64,000 bases of DNA from JAKACA01 sp050744865 (lineage in GTDB: Bacteria > Actinomycetota > Acidimicrobiia > Acidimicrobiales > Bog-793), in assembly GCA_050744865.1 (NCBI GenBank), contig JBOGHW010000082.1, positions 11,841 to 75,840 on the forward strand, given 5' to 3'. The translations under genes and the position numbers were made by a program. Under the pieces are notes generated by a model that saw only the letters and a program-made list of their open reading frames with translations, had not been told where the DNA came from and ran no database searches. Below, piece by piece: positions 1-7,866 of the stretch. The first letter of the stretch is position 1; every line of letters begins with the position of its first letter.

Positions 1-109
1 GGTGGCGGCTGGTGGCCGCGCCTACATCCGCGGTGACTGGTTCGCCAGGGACGGATCCCTCGCGGCTTCGTGTGCGCAGGAAGCTCTGATACGCCTGGCT
101 GCCCCGTGA
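1..109 (+). CDS. tesB: Acyl-CoA thioesterase II (TesB-like), C-terminal end only
   Basis: Reading from base 2, an open frame of 35 codons runs to the TGA at 107-109. Its peptide contains GRAYIRGDWFARDGSLAAS followed by CAQEALIR, which matches the C-terminal beta-strand region of TesB-type double-hotdog acyl-CoA thioesterases, where a typical end reads RDGRLVASVAQEGLIR. These enzymes hydrolyse fatty acyl-CoA to free acid and CoA. The gene enters from the left edge, so its start and most of the protein are outside the window. Its stop overlaps the GTG of the next gene (GTGA), which suggests co-translation with the TetR regulator. The family call rests on a short tail only. Confidence 0.75.
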   Translation, partial: VAAGGRAYIRGDWFARDGSLAASCAQEALIRLAAP

Positions 110-774
110 GCGACTGGCCGCTAACCGTCGCCGAACGGTCGTCTCGCTCGCACGGGCGGCGGACCCTGTGCAAGCTCCTCGACGCCGCCGTGGCCGAGCT
201 GGACATCCATGGATACCACGGTGCCCGCATGGCCAGGATCGCCAAGAGCGCCGGCGTGGCGCACGGGACCGTCTACGTCTACTTCAAGGACAAGGACGAC
301 CTTCTGGCGGCGCTGCAACAGGACGTGGACGCAGAGCTGTCTGCCGCCCTTCTTGCGATGCCCGAGATACTGCCGGGCGGGAGCGGGGCCGATGATCTGT
401 CCAACTGGGTCGCCGAAGTGGGAGAGGTGTTCCAGCGGAGAGGGCCCGTTCTGCAGGCCCTGGCAGACGCCATCGGTGCCGACGAACAGAGCACTGCCGG
501 TCGGGCCGCCCTTCGCAGCATGCGCAAGACGAGCGACCACATGGCGAGGCGCTTCCGCGATGCCGGCACGGCCGGCACCGACATGGATCCGGAGATCGCC
601 GGCATCTGCCTGTTCGCTCTGCTCGAGGGTGCCAACCGGGCGCTCTACTTGGGCGAGCTGCCGACCACGGCAAGCGAGCTTGCCCACGAGATCGCCGGCA
701 CGGTGCAACGGGCGACCTATGGCAGCCGGCCGTCGCCGCGTGCGCGAGGCTTGAGCGGTGACAGCCTCGCCTGA
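106..774 (+). CDS. TetR/AcrR family transcriptional regulator
   Basis: A 222-residue regulator with an N-terminal TetR helix-turn-helix: a helix around LLDAAVAELDIHGYHGA and the recognition part AGVAHGTVYVYFKDKDDLL, followed by an all-helical ligand-binding domain. An in-frame GTG exists at 70. The GTG at 106 is preferred because it overlaps the upstream TGA as GTGA, the usual coupling arrangement in this window. The 3' end overlaps the next gene by 17 nt. Position between a thioesterase and an oxygenase suggests local control of lipid or terpenoid metabolism, but the effector is not visible. Confidence 0.88.
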   Translation: MSDWPLTVAERSSRSHGRRTLCKLLDAAVAELDIHGYHGARMARIAKSAGVAHGTVYVYFKDKDDLLAALQQDVDAELSAALLAMPEILPGGSGADDLSNWVAEVGEVFQRRGPVLQALADAIGADEQSTAGRAALRSMRKTSDHMARRFRDAGTAGTDMDPEIAGICLFALLEGANRALYLGELPTTASELAHEIAGTVQRATYGSRPSPRARGLSGDSLA

Positions 775-1663
775 CGACTACTACGTGCACAGGGGGCGCC
801 TCGATGCCAGGGTGCACTCAGCGCTCGGAGAGAGGCGGACTCCCCTTCGCCTCTACGGCGGCCCGGCGGGTGATCCTGGGTGGTTCGGTCCGGGCTCAGT
901 CACTTGGCGGGTGCACGCCCAGCTCGGACCGATGCTGATAGGCGGTCTCTCGGCGCTGTTTCTCCAGTCATTGCACCCTCTCGTCGTGCAGGGAGTGACG
1001 GACCACTCGAACTATCGGGAGGATCCGTTCGGGCGCTTGCAGCGGACGGCGGACTTCATTGCCAGCACCACCTACGGGTCGGATGAGATGGCCTCGGCGG
1101 CGGTCGAGCGGGTGAGGAAGATCCATGATCGCATCGAGGGCACGACGGCCGATGGGCGGGGCTACCGGGCGGCCGACCCGGACCTTCTGACATACGTGCA
1201 CGTGACCGAGGTGTGGAGCTTCCTCCGCGCCCACCACAGGTACTCGGGCTATCCCCTGCTCCTGTCCGAGAAGAACCGGTACGTCTCGGAGATGTCCGTC
1301 GTCGCCGAGCGGCTGGGGGCAAACTGCGTGCCGCGGACCCTGGACGGGTTGCGCCAGTACATGCGCGAGATCGAGCCGGAGTTGGGGAGGGGAAAGGAGT
1401 CTGAGCAGGTGGTGAGCTTCTTGTTGGCCAAACAGCGCCCGTCGGCTCTTGACAGGCTGGCACAGGCGACGCTGACGGAGGCTGCGATCGACTTGCTGCC
1501 GCTGTTCGCCCGACGGCGGCTCGGGTTCGCCAGGCTGCCCGGCTACCGCTCGCTGTTGGTGCGGCCGGCAGCCACGGCCCTCAGCGTCGTGTTGCACCGC
1601 CGAGTCGGGGACGCCCCCATGGTGCGTACGGCCACGGAACGTGCCTGCAGCGGCAGAGGATGA
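758..1663 (+). CDS. MpaB/DUF2236 family oxygenase
   Basis: A 301-residue protein with the hallmarks of the DUF2236 / MpaB / latex-clearing-protein catalytic domain: the segment HPLVVQGVTDHSNYREDPFG followed by an arginine-rich helix and TADFIASTTYG, then helical regions with conserved histidines (YVHVTEVWSFLRAHHRY). Characterised relatives (fungal MpaB, bacterial Lcp) are b-type haem oxygenases that cleave polyprenyl C=C bonds. The substrate here cannot be told. The GTG start overlaps the TetR gene by 17 nt, so it is probably translated from the same message. The C-terminal tail is basic and unremarkable. Confidence 0.8.
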   Translation: MTASPDDYYVHRGRLDARVHSALGERRTPLRLYGGPAGDPGWFGPGSVTWRVHAQLGPMLIGGLSALFLQSLHPLVVQGVTDHSNYREDPFGRLQRTADFIASTTYGSDEMASAAVERVRKIHDRIEGTTADGRGYRAADPDLLTYVHVTEVWSFLRAHHRYSGYPLLLSEKNRYVSEMSVVAERLGANCVPRTLDGLRQYMREIEPELGRGKESEQVVSFLLAKQRPSALDRLAQATLTEAAIDLLPLFARRRLGFARLPGYRSLLVRPAATALSVVLHRRVGDAPMVRTATERACSGRG

Positions 1664-1684
1664 GGACGAGCCGACGGCTGGCGC

Positions 1685-2179
1685 CTACCCGCCAAGGATG
1701 TGGAAGAGGTGGTCGAGCGACCACGTCTGGTTGGCCTGGCCGAGAATGCAGACGACAGAGATGAGCGCCATCATCGAGTTCTGGCCCTGCTCGGCCCAGT
1801 CCTTGATCATGAGGACGAAGTACAAGATGTTGAGCAACAGCCCGGCAGCCAGCGCAATGGGGGTGAGCAGCCCGACCGTGATTCCGAGGCCGACAGCCAG
1901 TTCGGAGAAGACGACGACGTAAGCCATCGCCTTCTGGCGTGGCTCGACCACCTTGGCGAAGCCAGCCTTGACGAAGGGCCACTTGTGGCCGTCGGCCACC
2001 GACTTGGCCCAGGCTATGCCGGTACCACGCTGCAGCCAGCCTTTCTTGTCCTTGTGGCGCCAACTCTCCAACCACCACAGGCCTAGTCCTATTCGCAGGA
2101 CCGCCAGCCATTGAGCGGGTTGTAGCCATACGGAGTGTGCCTGGGCGGCAGTTGCCCCCAGTAATGCCGCTGTGCTCAA
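1685..2179 (-). CDS. DoxX-like membrane protein
   Basis: A 164-residue hydrophobic protein with about four membrane segments: a signal-like N-terminus, then WLAVLRIGLGLWWLESW, YVVVFSELAVGLGITVGLL, and LAAGLLLNILYFVLMIKDW. The pattern of an early helix followed by a charged loop and E-L-x-x-G-L-x-L-x-x-G fits the DoxX / TQO small-subunit family. The start is uncertain. TTG at 2179 overlaps the upstream dehydrogenase stop as TTGA and is chosen on that ground; the open frame extends upstream to 2269. Co-transcription with the dehydrogenase pair is likely. Its function in this setting is not known. Confidence 0.62.
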   Translation of the reverse strand: MSTAALLGATAAQAHSVWLQPAQWLAVLRIGLGLWWLESWRHKDKKGWLQRGTGIAWAKSVADGHKWPFVKAGFAKVVEPRQKAMAYVVVFSELAVGLGITVGLLTPIALAAGLLLNILYFVLMIKDWAEQGQNSMMALISVVCILGQANQTWSLDHLFHILGG

Positions 2180-3201
2180 GACCTTGCCACCTCCGCGTGC
2201 AGCTCTTCCGGGGAGCCGAGAGTCACCGAGAGGGCGAGCGCTCGCTTCACGAACCTGTGGGCGGGACACTCGGCGGTGAAGCCGATGCCGCCGTGGTTCT
2301 GGACGTTGTCGTGTGCTGACTGCACGGCGTACTCAGAGGCCAGCGCCTTCAAGCCGGCGGCAAGTACTTGTGCGTCGCGACGGGCGGCAGCTGCCGACAA
2401 GCACGCCACCCAAAGCAGCGACCCGGCCGCCTCGGCACGCACGGCCATGTCGGCGCACCGATGTTTGACGGCCTGGAACACGCCGATTGGTTTGCCGAAC
2501 TGCTCCCGTTGCTTGGCGTAACTGACAGAGGCATCCCTCGTGGCCTCGAGAATTCCGACGAGCATGGCGGCCGCGAGGATCCGGCCCTGGGTGACGATGT
2601 CGTAGGCATCCGGGCCGATGACAACGGCCTCGGGTTGGGCGCCTCCGACGATGGTCAGCTCGACCGGGATCGCCGGATCCGGCCCTTCGAGTGTGCGGGC
2701 CGATGCCCCGGCGTTCGCCTCGGCACGCCTGACCAGGGCGGCACCACCGGGCACGAGAAACGCCACCCACTCAGCGAGCGGGAACTCAGTCACCCGGAAG
2801 CGCCCGCTCACGCTGTCCCGCCGGATCGACGAGGCGGGGTAGCGCCAAGGCTCGGCCAGCCGGGCCGTTGCCTTGCCGGCCATGAGGTCGGCGGCTATCT
2901 CGTCGCGGGCAGCACGGCGGGCGACCTGCACGGCAAGCACGGTACCGAGCCACGGTCCCGGCGCCAGGCCGCGGCCAATTTCGCGGAACAGCAGCGCTTG
3001 CTCTGGCAGGGAGCCTCCGCCGCCTCCGCCGTGCTCGGGCACTCCTATGCCCAGCCACCCGAGCTGAGCCGTCGCGCTCCATGTGGGTGGCAGGACGTGC
3101 CCGTCCGGTATGCCGGCGGAGCTGGCAGGCGTCTCGGCCTCGAAGAACCGGCGGGCCGACTTGGCGACCTCGCCCTGCTCGGGCGTCGGCTCGAGGTTCA
3201 T
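2176..3201 (-). CDS. Acyl-CoA dehydrogenase, small (beta-type) subunit
   Basis: A 341-residue acyl-CoA dehydrogenase-fold protein with the ACAD N-terminal helical domain (TPEQGEVAKSARRFFEAE), a degenerate middle domain and the C-terminal helix YAKQREQFGKPIGVFQAVKH. It lacks the FERG-type segment that holds the catalytic glutamate in its partner, and it is shorter than a normal 380-400 residue ACAD. In actinobacterial steroid and lipid catabolism such proteins pair with a complete subunit in alpha2beta2 enzymes (FadE26-27 and FadE28-29 type). The ATG overlaps the stop of the upstream ACAD (ATGA), which supports stoichiometric coupling. The substrate is not determinable. Confidence 0.85.
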   Translation of the reverse strand: MNLEPTPEQGEVAKSARRFFEAETPASSAGIPDGHVLPPTWSATAQLGWLGIGVPEHGGGGGGSLPEQALLFREIGRGLAPGPWLGTVLAVQVARRAARDEIAADLMAGKATARLAEPWRYPASSIRRDSVSGRFRVTEFPLAEWVAFLVPGGAALVRRAEANAGASARTLEGPDPAIPVELTIVGGAQPEAVVIGPDAYDIVTQGRILAAAMLVGILEATRDASVSYAKQREQFGKPIGVFQAVKHRCADMAVRAEAAGSLLWVACLSAAAARRDAQVLAAGLKALASEYAVQSAHDNVQNHGGIGFTAECPAHRFVKRALALSVTLGSPEELHAEVARS

Positions 3202-4370
3202 CGCGGCAGGCCGAGGACGCGCTCGCCGATGATGTTGCGCTGGATGTCCTTGGAGCCTGCAGCGATCGTCGCCTGGAGGCTCCACAGGTACTCGTAGGTC
3301 CACGAACGCCGGCGGGCCGCCATTCCGCCAGACGAGCCGTCCGGCCCCACGACGTCGACTGCCAGGCGAGCGATGCGCTGCTCGAGCTCTCCGTACATGA
3401 CTCGGATCATCGAGGCCTCCGGCCCTGGCTGAGGCTGGGCGGACGAGCGGCCGACAGCGGCCAGCGTCATGGCCCGAAGGGCTGCGACCTCTGCTCGCGC
3501 CCGGCCGAGGCGGCGCGCGATCTCGTCGTCCTCGAGGGCCGACCGGCGTCCATCCGGTCCGACCACCTCGGCGGCTACCTGCGTCAGCTCGTCTATCTTG
3601 CGCTCCAGCGCCACCTGCTCGGCCATGAAGGCAGTGCCCCGCTCGAACGACAGCGTCGACATCGCCACGGACCAGCCGTCGCCGCGGCCGCCGACGACGT
3701 TCGCAAGTGGGATCCGTACCTCGTCGTAGAAGACCTCGCAGAACTCCGAGGGTCCTGCCAGCGTGCGGATCGGCCGCACCTCGATCCCGGGGGATCGCAT
3801 GTCGCAGATGATCCAGGTGATGCCCTTGTGCCGGGGCGCAGCCGGATCGGTCCGGACAAGCAGCTCCTGGTAGGTGGCCACGTCGGCATAGCTGGTCCAA
3901 ATCTTCTGGCCGGTCACGACCAGGTCGTCGCCGTCGACCACGCCCTTGGTCCGCAAGCCCGCCAGGTCGGAGCCGGCGCCCGGTTCGGAGAAGCCTTGGC
4001 ACCACGTCAGCTCGCCCCGGAGGATGGGCGGCAAGTACGCCGCCTTCTGCTCGTCGGTGCCACGCAGGATGAGAGTCGGGCCCGCATGCCGCAACCCGAC
4101 GAAACACGCCCTCGGCGCCGCCGCCCCCGCCAAGGCGTACTCCTCGTACCAGATGAGCTGTTCGGCGAGCGACAGGCCGAGTCCGCCGTACTCAACCGGC
4201 CAGGAGACCCCCGCCCAGCCGCCCTCGAACTGCCGCCGCTGCCAGGCCAGCTCGTAGTCGTAGGACTCATGGGGGTCGTCAGGCGCCTCGTCCGCCGGCT
4301 TGTTCTCCTGCAGCCAGGCCCGCGCCCGGTCGCGAAAGTCTTGCTCGGCGGGCGAGACGTCGAGGTTCAT
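3198..4370 (-). CDS. Acyl-CoA dehydrogenase, large (alpha-type) subunit
   Basis: A 390-residue ACAD of normal length. Visible landmarks are the flavin/substrate motif WCQGFSEPGAGSDLA (about 123-137), GQKIWTSYADVA (154-165), and TLSFERGTAFM, where E243 aligns with the catalytic glutamate of actinobacterial FadE alpha subunits. The C-terminus has SKDIQRNIIGERVLGLPR. The classical MCAD glutamate position reads A-A-G, as usual for this subgroup. It catalyses FAD-dependent alpha,beta-dehydrogenation of an acyl-CoA. It is followed by the beta-type subunit in an ATGA overlap and is divergent from an enoyl-CoA hydratase gene, a coherent beta-oxidation pair. Confidence 0.9.
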   Translation of the reverse strand: MNLDVSPAEQDFRDRARAWLQENKPADEAPDDPHESYDYELAWQRRQFEGGWAGVSWPVEYGGLGLSLAEQLIWYEEYALAGAAAPRACFVGLRHAGPTLILRGTDEQKAAYLPPILRGELTWCQGFSEPGAGSDLAGLRTKGVVDGDDLVVTGQKIWTSYADVATYQELLVRTDPAAPRHKGITWIICDMRSPGIEVRPIRTLAGPSEFCEVFYDEVRIPLANVVGGRGDGWSVAMSTLSFERGTAFMAEQVALERKIDELTQVAAEVVGPDGRRSALEDDEIARRLGRARAEVAALRAMTLAAVGRSSAQPQPGPEASMIRVMYGELEQRIARLAVDVVGPDGSSGGMAARRRSWTYEYLWSLQATIAAGSKDIQRNIIGERVLGLPR

Positions 4371-4434
4371 GGCGAGACACGTCTATCAGGTATCGTGCCG
4401 CCGGGCAACGCTTGTGGAACAAGGGAGCGACATC

Positions 4435-5325
4435 GTGGGTGAGTACCGGTTCCTGACGTGGGAGAGCCTGGATGAGAGCTCCATCGTGCGGGTCATGCTG
4501 AACCGCCCCGAGACTCGCAACGCCCAAAGCCGGGGCATGCTCGTCGAGCTCGACAAGGCCTTCAGGCAGGCCGAGGCCGACGACAGGGTTCGGGTGGTCA
4601 TCCTCGGGGGCACCGGCAAGATGTTCTCTTCTGGTCACGACCTGGGGTCGGCCGAGGCGATGGAGGAGTACTACGGACCCAACCGGCATCCGACGGCCGA
4701 AGGGGACGGGGCTACGAGGCAGGGCTTGGAGCGCCGCATGCTGCCCGAGTGGCACTACTTCTTCGAGAACACGCGGCGCTGGCGCAACCTTCGCAAGATC
4801 ACCATTGCCCAGGTGCACGGGCCGGTGTACGCCGCCGGGCTCATGCTGATGTGGGCGTGCGACCTGATCTGTGCGGCGTCAGACGTGACCTTCGCCGACG
4901 TCACCGGGACTCGCCTGGGTATGTGCGGTGTCGAGTACTTTGCCCACCCGTGGGAGTTCGGGCCTCGCAAGACCAAGGAGCTGATGCTCACCGGGGACTC
5001 GATGGACGTCGAGGAGGCGTTCAGGTTGGGCATGGTGAACAAGGTGTTCAGCCCCGGCGATCTCACCGACAAGACGCTCGAGCTGGCGCGCCGCGTGGCC
5101 AAGCTGCCGACGGTCACCGCCCTGCTCGTGAAGGAGGCGGTGAACCAGTCGCAGGACGCCATGGGCTTCTACAACGCCCTCAACTCGTGCTTCAGCCTTC
5201 ACCAGCTGAACCATGCCCACTGGGCCGAGGTAACCGGTGGCGGTTGGGTGGGGACTCCCGAGTACGGCGTGCCCGAGTGGGGGACCGCTCCGCCGGTGCA
5301 GCCTGCCCGGCGTGACGAGCCCTGA
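4435..5325 (+). CDS. Enoyl-CoA hydratase/isomerase family protein
   Basis: A 296-residue crotonase-fold protein: LNRPETRNAQSRGMLVEL, the first oxyanion segment FSSGHDLGSAEAM, and the second, QVHGPVYAAGLMLMWACDL. A loop enriched in aromatic and charged residues (EEYYGPNRHPTAEG) is inserted after the first oxyanion hole. The second oxyanion segment has Ala-Ala-Gly in place of the usual Gly-Gly-Gly. The open frame reaches back to 4300, but GTG 4435 has a Shine-Dalgarno-like GGGAG about 8 nt upstream and begins where homologues begin. It is divergent from the ACAD pair, so it may share control with it. Confidence 0.87.
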   Translation: MGEYRFLTWESLDESSIVRVMLNRPETRNAQSRGMLVELDKAFRQAEADDRVRVVILGGTGKMFSSGHDLGSAEAMEEYYGPNRHPTAEGDGATRQGLERRMLPEWHYFFENTRRWRNLRKITIAQVHGPVYAAGLMLMWACDLICAASDVTFADVTGTRLGMCGVEYFAHPWEFGPRKTKELMLTGDSMDVEEAFRLGMVNKVFSPGDLTDKTLELARRVAKLPTVTALLVKEAVNQSQDAMGFYNALNSCFSLHQLNHAHWAEVTGGGWVGTPEYGVPEWGTAPPVQPARRDEP

Positions 5326-5330
5326 CCTAG

Positions 5331-6536
5331 CTAGGCCTTGGCCTTGGCACCGGCCGTGAGGCCGAGCAGCTCGTGCATGTTGCCGCTCATTATCAGCTCG
5401 ACGTCGCCTGCGGGCAGGTCGGAGATCTCGTCGAGGTATGAGAGGGGGTCGGACATTCCTTCGGGGTGGGGGTAGTCGGAGCCGAAGATCACCTTGTCCG
5501 CTCCGAGCAGCTCGACGAGCCCCCGGGGGTCCTCTTCGTGGAACGGGTGGATCCACAGGTTGCGCCTGAAGGCGTCGACCGGGTTCTCGGGCAGCTCCTG
5601 AGGCATCTTGTTGTAAACGTCGGCGAGAGCTTTGAGAATCGGGCGCACCCAGGCACTGCCGTTCTCCACGAGGGCGATCTTCAGTCTCGGGAACCGATGG
5701 AGCACGCCGTGGCAGCACAGCGACGTGACGGCGTCCTCGATCGGGCGGTGGCCCATCGAGACGAGCCCGAACGGCGTCGGCTTGAAGGCGAGGTACTCGC
5801 CCTGGGTCCCCTCCCACTCGCCGGCGTATCTCGTGTAGCCCGAATCCGACGCGTGCATGACTACAAGCACGCCGGCTGCCTCAACCCGCTGCCAGAACGG
5901 GTCGAACTCCGGCAGGGCAAAGGACCGGGGACCTCTCAGGCCCGACGGCGGCGCAGGCCGGACCAGCACGGCCTTGGCGCCGCGCTCGAGCACCCACTCG
6001 AGCTCTGTGATTGCCTTGTCGACGATCGGCAGCGTGATGACAGGCGTCGAGAAGATCCGCCCCTCGTAGTCGAATTGCCACTGCTCGTACATCCACTCGT
6101 TGAGCGCATGGATTATGACGTGGGCGAGGTCGGGGTCGTCCCTCATGCGCTCTTCCACCAGGCTGGCAAGCGTCGGGTACATCATGGCCTTGTCGATCCC
6201 GAGCTCGTCCATGAGCTGCAGCCTCGGTGCTGGCTCCCTGAAGGCAGGCTTGGCCTGGATCGGCTTGCCCATGATCTCCCGGTAGCTCTTGCCTTCGGGG
6301 TTGCCGTGCTTGAAGTACTCCTCTTGGGCACCCGGGGCCGCCACGACGTCGAAGGTGGGATTCGGTATGTAGTTGCTGATCTGTCCCCTCACCACGATTT
6401 TGGTCCTGCCGTGTACGTCGACGTAGTCGATGACGCCCTCGTATGCCGGCGGCAGGTACTTGGTGAGCGCCTCGCGGGTCTCGTACATGTGGTTGTCGGC
6501 GTCGAAGACGGGGAACTCGAGGTGGCGGGACGGCAC
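5331..6536 (-). CDS. Amidohydrolase family protein (amidohydrolase_2)
   Basis: A 401-residue TIM-barrel metal hydrolase. The N-terminal DADNHMYE supplies the metal-binding D-x-D-x-H pattern of the amidohydrolase_2 / ACMSD-like family, HASDSGYTR a mid-barrel histidine, and FGSDYPHPEG the C-terminal aspartate. Such enzymes act as decarboxylases or hydrolases on cyclic and aromatic acids. Of several in-frame starts, GTG 6536 is chosen because GAGAGGAG lies about 8 nt upstream. Its stop is 5 nt from that of the convergent hydratase gene, within the 10-bp palindrome CCTAGCTAGG. Confidence 0.85.
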   Translation of the reverse strand: MPSRHLEFPVFDADNHMYETREALTKYLPPAYEGVIDYVDVHGRTKIVVRGQISNYIPNPTFDVVAAPGAQEEYFKHGNPEGKSYREIMGKPIQAKPAFREPAPRLQLMDELGIDKAMMYPTLASLVEERMRDDPDLAHVIIHALNEWMYEQWQFDYEGRIFSTPVITLPIVDKAITELEWVLERGAKAVLVRPAPPSGLRGPRSFALPEFDPFWQRVEAAGVLVVMHASDSGYTRYAGEWEGTQGEYLAFKPTPFGLVSMGHRPIEDAVTSLCCHGVLHRFPRLKIALVENGSAWVRPILKALADVYNKMPQELPENPVDAFRRNLWIHPFHEEDPRGLVELLGADKVIFGSDYPHPEGMSDPLSYLDEISDLPAGDVELIMSGNMHELLGLTAGAKAKA

Positions 6537-6733
6537 GGCGTGCTCCTCTCGGGGGCTGGGTCTCCAGAGAAACATGATAGTCGTGTCTCGCCTCGCCTCG
6601 CCCACCGGCGGTGCGCTGTCCCACGAGTCTGCTGCCGCCTACTGGGGTTTCGGCTGGACGGTGGTTCAGGCCACGTGGCGCGAGGTCGAGGACAATCCGT
6701 CGCCTGCGGCTGAGGAACCCTTGCGGCTACCGG

Positions 6734-6739
6734 TAGCAT
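6734..6739 (+). promoter_or_regulatory. -10 hexamer of hemolysin III gene (leaderless type)
   Basis: TAGCAT fits the actinobacterial TANNNT -10 pattern and ends 8 nt before GTG 6748; no Shine-Dalgarno sequence is present. It lies in the 211-nt divergent gap to the amidohydrolase, in which I see nothing else. Confidence 0.5.
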
Positions 6740-6747
6740 CGGTAGCT

Positions 6748-7404
6748 GTGAACCAGGCCGTAGCGGTTAGGGAAAAGCCCTTGCTGAGGGGCGTTTCACA
6801 CGCCGCGGCCGCCATGGCGATGCTAGTCGTCGGCCCGTTCGTCGTGTTGTGTGCGCACAGCGCCCGCGACGAGATCTTGACGCTCGTCTACGTGCTGGCA
6901 GTCGAGGCGATGCTCACCGTCAGCGCTCTGTTCCACCGGGTCACTTGGTCGCCGGACGCCCGCCGCCGGATGCGCCGCCTCGACCACTCGATGATATTCG
7001 TGGCCATCGCCGGGTCGTATACGGCAACGGCCGGCATCCTCCTTCCCGGGTACGACAGCACGTTGGTCATCGCAATCGCCTGGAGTGGAGCCATGGCGGG
7101 AGTGATCCTCCGCCTGGCGTGGCTCGACGCGCCAAAGTGGGCTGTCGCCCTGCCCTACCTGGTGCTCGGTTGGATGGCCCTGGCGTTCTCGCCTGAGATG
7201 ATGCATGCAATGGGCGGGGAGGCACTGGGACTCGTCGGCTTGGGCGGCGCCTTCTATACCGTCGGCGCCGTGGTGTACGCGCGGAAGCGCCCCGACCCGT
7301 GGCCGCAGACGTTCGGGTACCACGAGATCTTTCACGCGTTGGTAGTCGGCGGCGCGGCCACGCATATGTGCGTGGTGGCGTTTCTGGTGCTGCCGAGGCG
7401 TTGA
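6748..7404 (+). CDS. trhA: Hemolysin III / PAQR-type membrane protein
   Basis: A 218-residue protein with about seven membrane helices. The family pattern is clear: LLRGVSHAAAAMAML with its histidine in TM1, SALFHRVTWSP after TM2, RLDHSMIFVAIAGSYTA in TM3, and FGYHEIFHALVVGGAATHM in TM7. The S-H-D-H-H set is the putative metal site of hemolysin III and PAQR proteins. Bacterial members such as TrhA affect membrane energetics and fluidity rather than being true toxins. GTG 6748 is chosen over longer frames because it follows a TANNNT hexamer at leaderless spacing and starts just before the conserved region. Confidence 0.85.
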   Translation: MNQAVAVREKPLLRGVSHAAAAMAMLVVGPFVVLCAHSARDEILTLVYVLAVEAMLTVSALFHRVTWSPDARRRMRRLDHSMIFVAIAGSYTATAGILLPGYDSTLVIAIAWSGAMAGVILRLAWLDAPKWAVALPYLVLGWMALAFSPEMMHAMGGEALGLVGLGGAFYTVGAVVYARKRPDPWPQTFGYHEIFHALVVGGAATHMCVVAFLVLPRR

Positions 7405-7422
7405 CCTCGGTTCTCGCGGCCG

Positions 7423-7866
7423 TCAGGACAGCCTGGCCTCCGGGAAGGTCGCCATGTAGCACTTCTCTTCCACCCGCTCGAGGATGCGCCAGCCGTCAGC
7501 TGTCCGCACCAGCCGGTCGTGGTACCAAAGCCCGCACACATAGAACAGGTCCTTGCTACCCTGGCCGCCCCGCAGGACCATCGGGTTGTGGCAGATCGTG
7601 TGACACTCGGCCGCGTCCCCGGCGATCTCCATACGGCTCGTGCTCGCCAGGTGGTAGTACGACGAGTGCATTGCCAGCGCTCCCGCGAGAAACACCTTCA
7701 TCTCCGCCAAACCAGCCCGCGGCGCCCCGAACGCCGAGTAGTCGATCACGGCGTCGTCGGTGAAGACCGAGTCGAGCTCGTCGAGCTCCTGGCTGTCGAT
7801 GGCGTGGCAATAGCGGGCGATGAGGTCCTGGATCTCCAGCCGGTCGGAGATCTCCTGAAGGTCCAT
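7423..7866 (-). CDS. SnoaL-like / NTF2-fold protein
   Basis: A 147-residue protein of the SnoaL-like (NTF2-like) alpha+beta barrel superfamily: an N-terminal helix LEIQDLIARYCHAIDSQELD, then LDSVFTDDAVIDYSAFGA, and a C-terminal beta sheet with YHDRLVRTADGWRI. Length and layout are typical of stand-alone members, which include polyketide cyclases, ketosteroid isomerase-like enzymes and dehydratases. A steroid isomerase-type role is conceivable but not shown. Its ATG overlaps the stop of the upstream epimerase gene (ATGA). Confidence 0.8.
   Translation of the reverse strand: MDLQEISDRLEIQDLIARYCHAIDSQELDELDSVFTDDAVIDYSAFGAPRAGLAEMKVFLAGALAMHSSYYHLASTSRMEIAGDAAECHTICHNPMVLRGGQGSKDLFYVCGLWYHDRLVRTADGWRILERVEEKCYMATFPEARLS

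Noticed and set aside
70..105. GTG 70 as start of the first TetR gene
   Set aside because: It would overlap the thioesterase end by 40 nt; GTG 106 gives a GTGA overlap and still includes the whole DNA-binding domain.
2176..4107. A single 643-codon minus-strand frame covering both acyl-CoA dehydrogenase genes
   Set aside because: Only the last 341 codons are ACAD-like; the upstream part is Arg/Gly/Pro-rich shadow of the other dehydrogenase gene. ATG 3201 with an ATGA overlap is the real start.
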